Source: an uncultured Prevotella sp. (lineage in GTDB: Bacteria; Bacteroidota; Bacteroidia; Bacteroidales; Bacteroidaceae). Taken from it: 6,001 nucleotides of DNA. Where the stretch lies: the NCBI GenBank assembly GCA_937901345.1, contig CALCHM010000197.1, forward strand, positions 1-6,001, written 5' to 3'. Position 1 is the first letter of the stretch. Each line of letters starts with the position of its first letter. The translations under genes were made by a program, and so were the position numbers. This document shows, piece by piece, positions 5,198-6,001 of this stretch. Below the pieces are notes generated by a model. That model made no database searches. It was not told where the DNA came from and worked only from the letters and a program-made list of their open reading frames with translations.

Positions 5198-5571
5198 AGT
5201 GGTATAAGACTTTTAATTTGTTAATGTGTATGCACTCCCCTCTCAAAATTCCCTCTTGCCATGCGCGCAAATTCTATAGTAGCAGGGGCGTTGGGGCGTG
5301 CTCCACGGTGATTTGATAGTGCAAAGTTAAGGCGAAAATAGGGCAAAGAGAAACCCCCGCAAGTCTTTGACCTACAGGGGAATAATTAAGTGAAAGGATG
5401 AGGATTTACCCCCTCTTTGGAGTGAAATTTTTGCGCTCTTGGTGAGGAAGTGAAGATTTGTAAAGAAACCTCACTTTTTGGGGGAAGATGAGTGGTGAAA
5501 GAAAGGTGATGAAGATTGTGATTTTAGTAAGTTTGCGTATCACTTGGCCCTTCACCCACATGCGACACAAT
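5198..5571. other. Intergenic region without a recognisable gene
   Basis: This stretch separates the start of the 146-aa gene from the terminator of the WG-repeat gene. Short open frames here do not resemble proteins and run across the terminator or antisense to the WG-repeat gene. The only signal I can support is a possible promoter box for the cassette at 5322-5329. The region between about 5330 and 5571 shows no RNA gene or tandem repeat. Confidence 0.6.
5322..5329 (-). promoter_or_regulatory. Candidate Bacteroidetes -7 box for the cassette
   Basis: On the minus strand this reads TAACTTTG followed by CA, an exact match to the Bacteroidetes primary sigma -7 consensus TAnnTTTG. It points toward the 146-aa gene and would give a leader of roughly 115 nt. 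The -33 element is unconvincing: the nearest TTTG (5347-5344) is only 14 nt upstream instead of about 19-21. The evidence is thus the -7 box and its location only. Confidence 0.4.
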
Positions 5572-5598
5572 AAAAAAAGGACGCACGAGAGTGCGTCC
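5572..5598 (-). terminator. Rho-independent terminator of the WG-repeat gene
   Basis: GGACGCAC (5579-5586) and GTGCGTCC (5591-5598) form a perfect 8-bp stem with a 4-nt loop. On the minus strand the stem is followed by seven T (complement of A 5572-5578). It lies about 75 nt past the WG-repeat stop and isolates that gene from the cassette downstream. Confidence 0.92.
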
Positions 5599-5671
5599 CT
5601 ATTGGTGTATGGATTGTTCGCTTGGATGGACAAAAAGCTGAATGTGCTTCGTGATTTTGAGGTGTTAGGGG

Positions 5672-6001
5672 TTACTCCATTTTTACTTTTAACCAATAGG
5701 TTAAGCCCCTTTCACATTCTGCCACAATAACCTTTCCTTCGGTGTTGATGATGGACCATTTGCCGTTTTGCTTGACCCAGGCAAGGCCTTCAGAGAAGCT
5801 CCCCGCATAGTCATAAATGCAAGGAACGACTACCTCTCCCTGGGTGTTGATAAAGCCCCATTTGTCGTTTTGCTTGACACAGGCAAGGCCTTCAGAGAAG
5901 TTCTCCGCATCGTCATAAATGCATGGTAGGACTACCTCTCCCTGGGTGTTGATAAAGCCCCATTTGTCGTTTTGCTTGACACAGGCAAGGCCTTCAGAGA
6001 A
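5672..6001 (-). CDS. WG-repeat protein, C-terminal part (5' end outside window)
   Basis: The last 109 residues are visible, in a frame open to the window edge. They consist of two full 34-aa units and a diverged final unit that continues into the C-terminus. The unit pattern is FSEGLA-VKQN-KWGFINTQGEVV-PCIYD-A, matching WG (KWGFIN) repeats (WG_beta_rep family) that build beta-rich repeat folds. The last unit has KWSIIN and ends in TYWLKVKME before TAA. Such proteins in Bacteroidales are often long, and are cytoplasmic or exported; the N-terminus needed to decide is missing. Specific function is unknown, though WG repeats are generally thought to mediate protein binding. The gene has its own terminator and appears independent of the cassette. 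Confidence 0.9.
   Translation of the reverse strand, partial: FSEGLACVKQNDKWGFINTQGEVVLPCIYDDAENFSEGLACVKQNDKWGFINTQGEVVVPCIYDYAGSFSEGLAWVKQNGKWSIINTEGKVIVAECERGLTYWLKVKME
5798..6001 (-). repeat. 102-bp tandem repeats coding for WG units
   Basis: Two complete 102-bp units (5798-5899 and 5900-6001) differ at only six positions, all within the first 30 bases on the + strand; the remaining 72 bases are identical. A third, more diverged unit follows toward the stop (5797 downward). The array probably continues beyond the window. Confidence 0.93.

Noticed and set aside
5442..5479. Stem GTGAGG/CCTCAC followed by five T on the + strand.
   Set aside because: Only 6-7 bp with a 21-nt loop, and no + strand gene precedes it.
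5528..5535. TAAGTTTG, a match to the -7 consensus on the + strand.
   Set aside because: No gene lies downstream on the + strand and no -33 element is seen; an eight-base degenerate match occurs readily by chance.
5406..5696. Minus-strand frame of 96 codons, and a + strand frame at 5488-5730.
   Set aside because: Both cross the 5572-5598 terminator and overlap the real WG-repeat frame; neither product resembles a known protein.

Overview
The window looks like a chromosomal segment of a Bacteroidales bacterium, probably Prevotellaceae-like. Three things suggest this: the gamma-subunit sequence, a set of Bacteroidales-specific families (BT4734-like/DUF3987, DUF4248, P5-like), and start sites with A/T-rich leaders rather than Shine-Dalgarno sequences. 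The genus is an inference.

Layout: at the left edge, on the + strand, is atpG (ATP synthase gamma subunit), followed by a strong intrinsic terminator. Converging on it from the right is a four-gene minus-strand cassette. In transcription order it encodes an unrecognised 146-aa protein (5197-4757), a 762-aa putative primase/ATPase with a BT4734-like N-terminal domain and a DUF3987 domain (4416-2128), an 84-aa DUF4248 protein (2108-1854), and a 187-aa P5-like phage structural/muralytic-type protein (1710-1147). A possible Bacteroidetes -7 box (TAACTTTG) lies about 125 nt upstream of the first gene. At the right edge is the 3' end of a WG-repeat protein gene, also on the minus strand, with its own intrinsic terminator. 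The stretch 5198-5571 appears to hold no gene.

The most notable non-coding structure is a 299-bp element at 4438-4736 between the first two cassette genes. It has imperfect terminal inverted repeats starting GGCAATAATAT, an exact 8-bp direct repeat (TTTGTTTT) abutting both ends, and an inner mirror-symmetric set of hairpins. Removing it with one copy of the direct repeat would leave only 33 nt between the two genes, as expected in an operon. It reads as a non-autonomous, MITE-like insertion whose core resembles a REP/BIME cluster.

A second unusual layer is a set of 7-bp tandem arrays (1044-1085, 1133-1160, 1359-1386, 1713-1754) and one 9-bp array (1781-1834) in and around the P5-like gene. 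Three of the heptamer arrays run into the same 16-nt block, WGAGKAGTCCRTGCGG. One array lies inside the P5-like reading frame and another contains its stop codon.

Working together: the cassette combines a primase/helicase-like enzyme, a small conserved partner and a phage-type cell-wall protein. That suggests a phage- or plasmid-derived accessory module, but no integrase, transposase or replication origin is visible, and its biological role cannot be read from this window.
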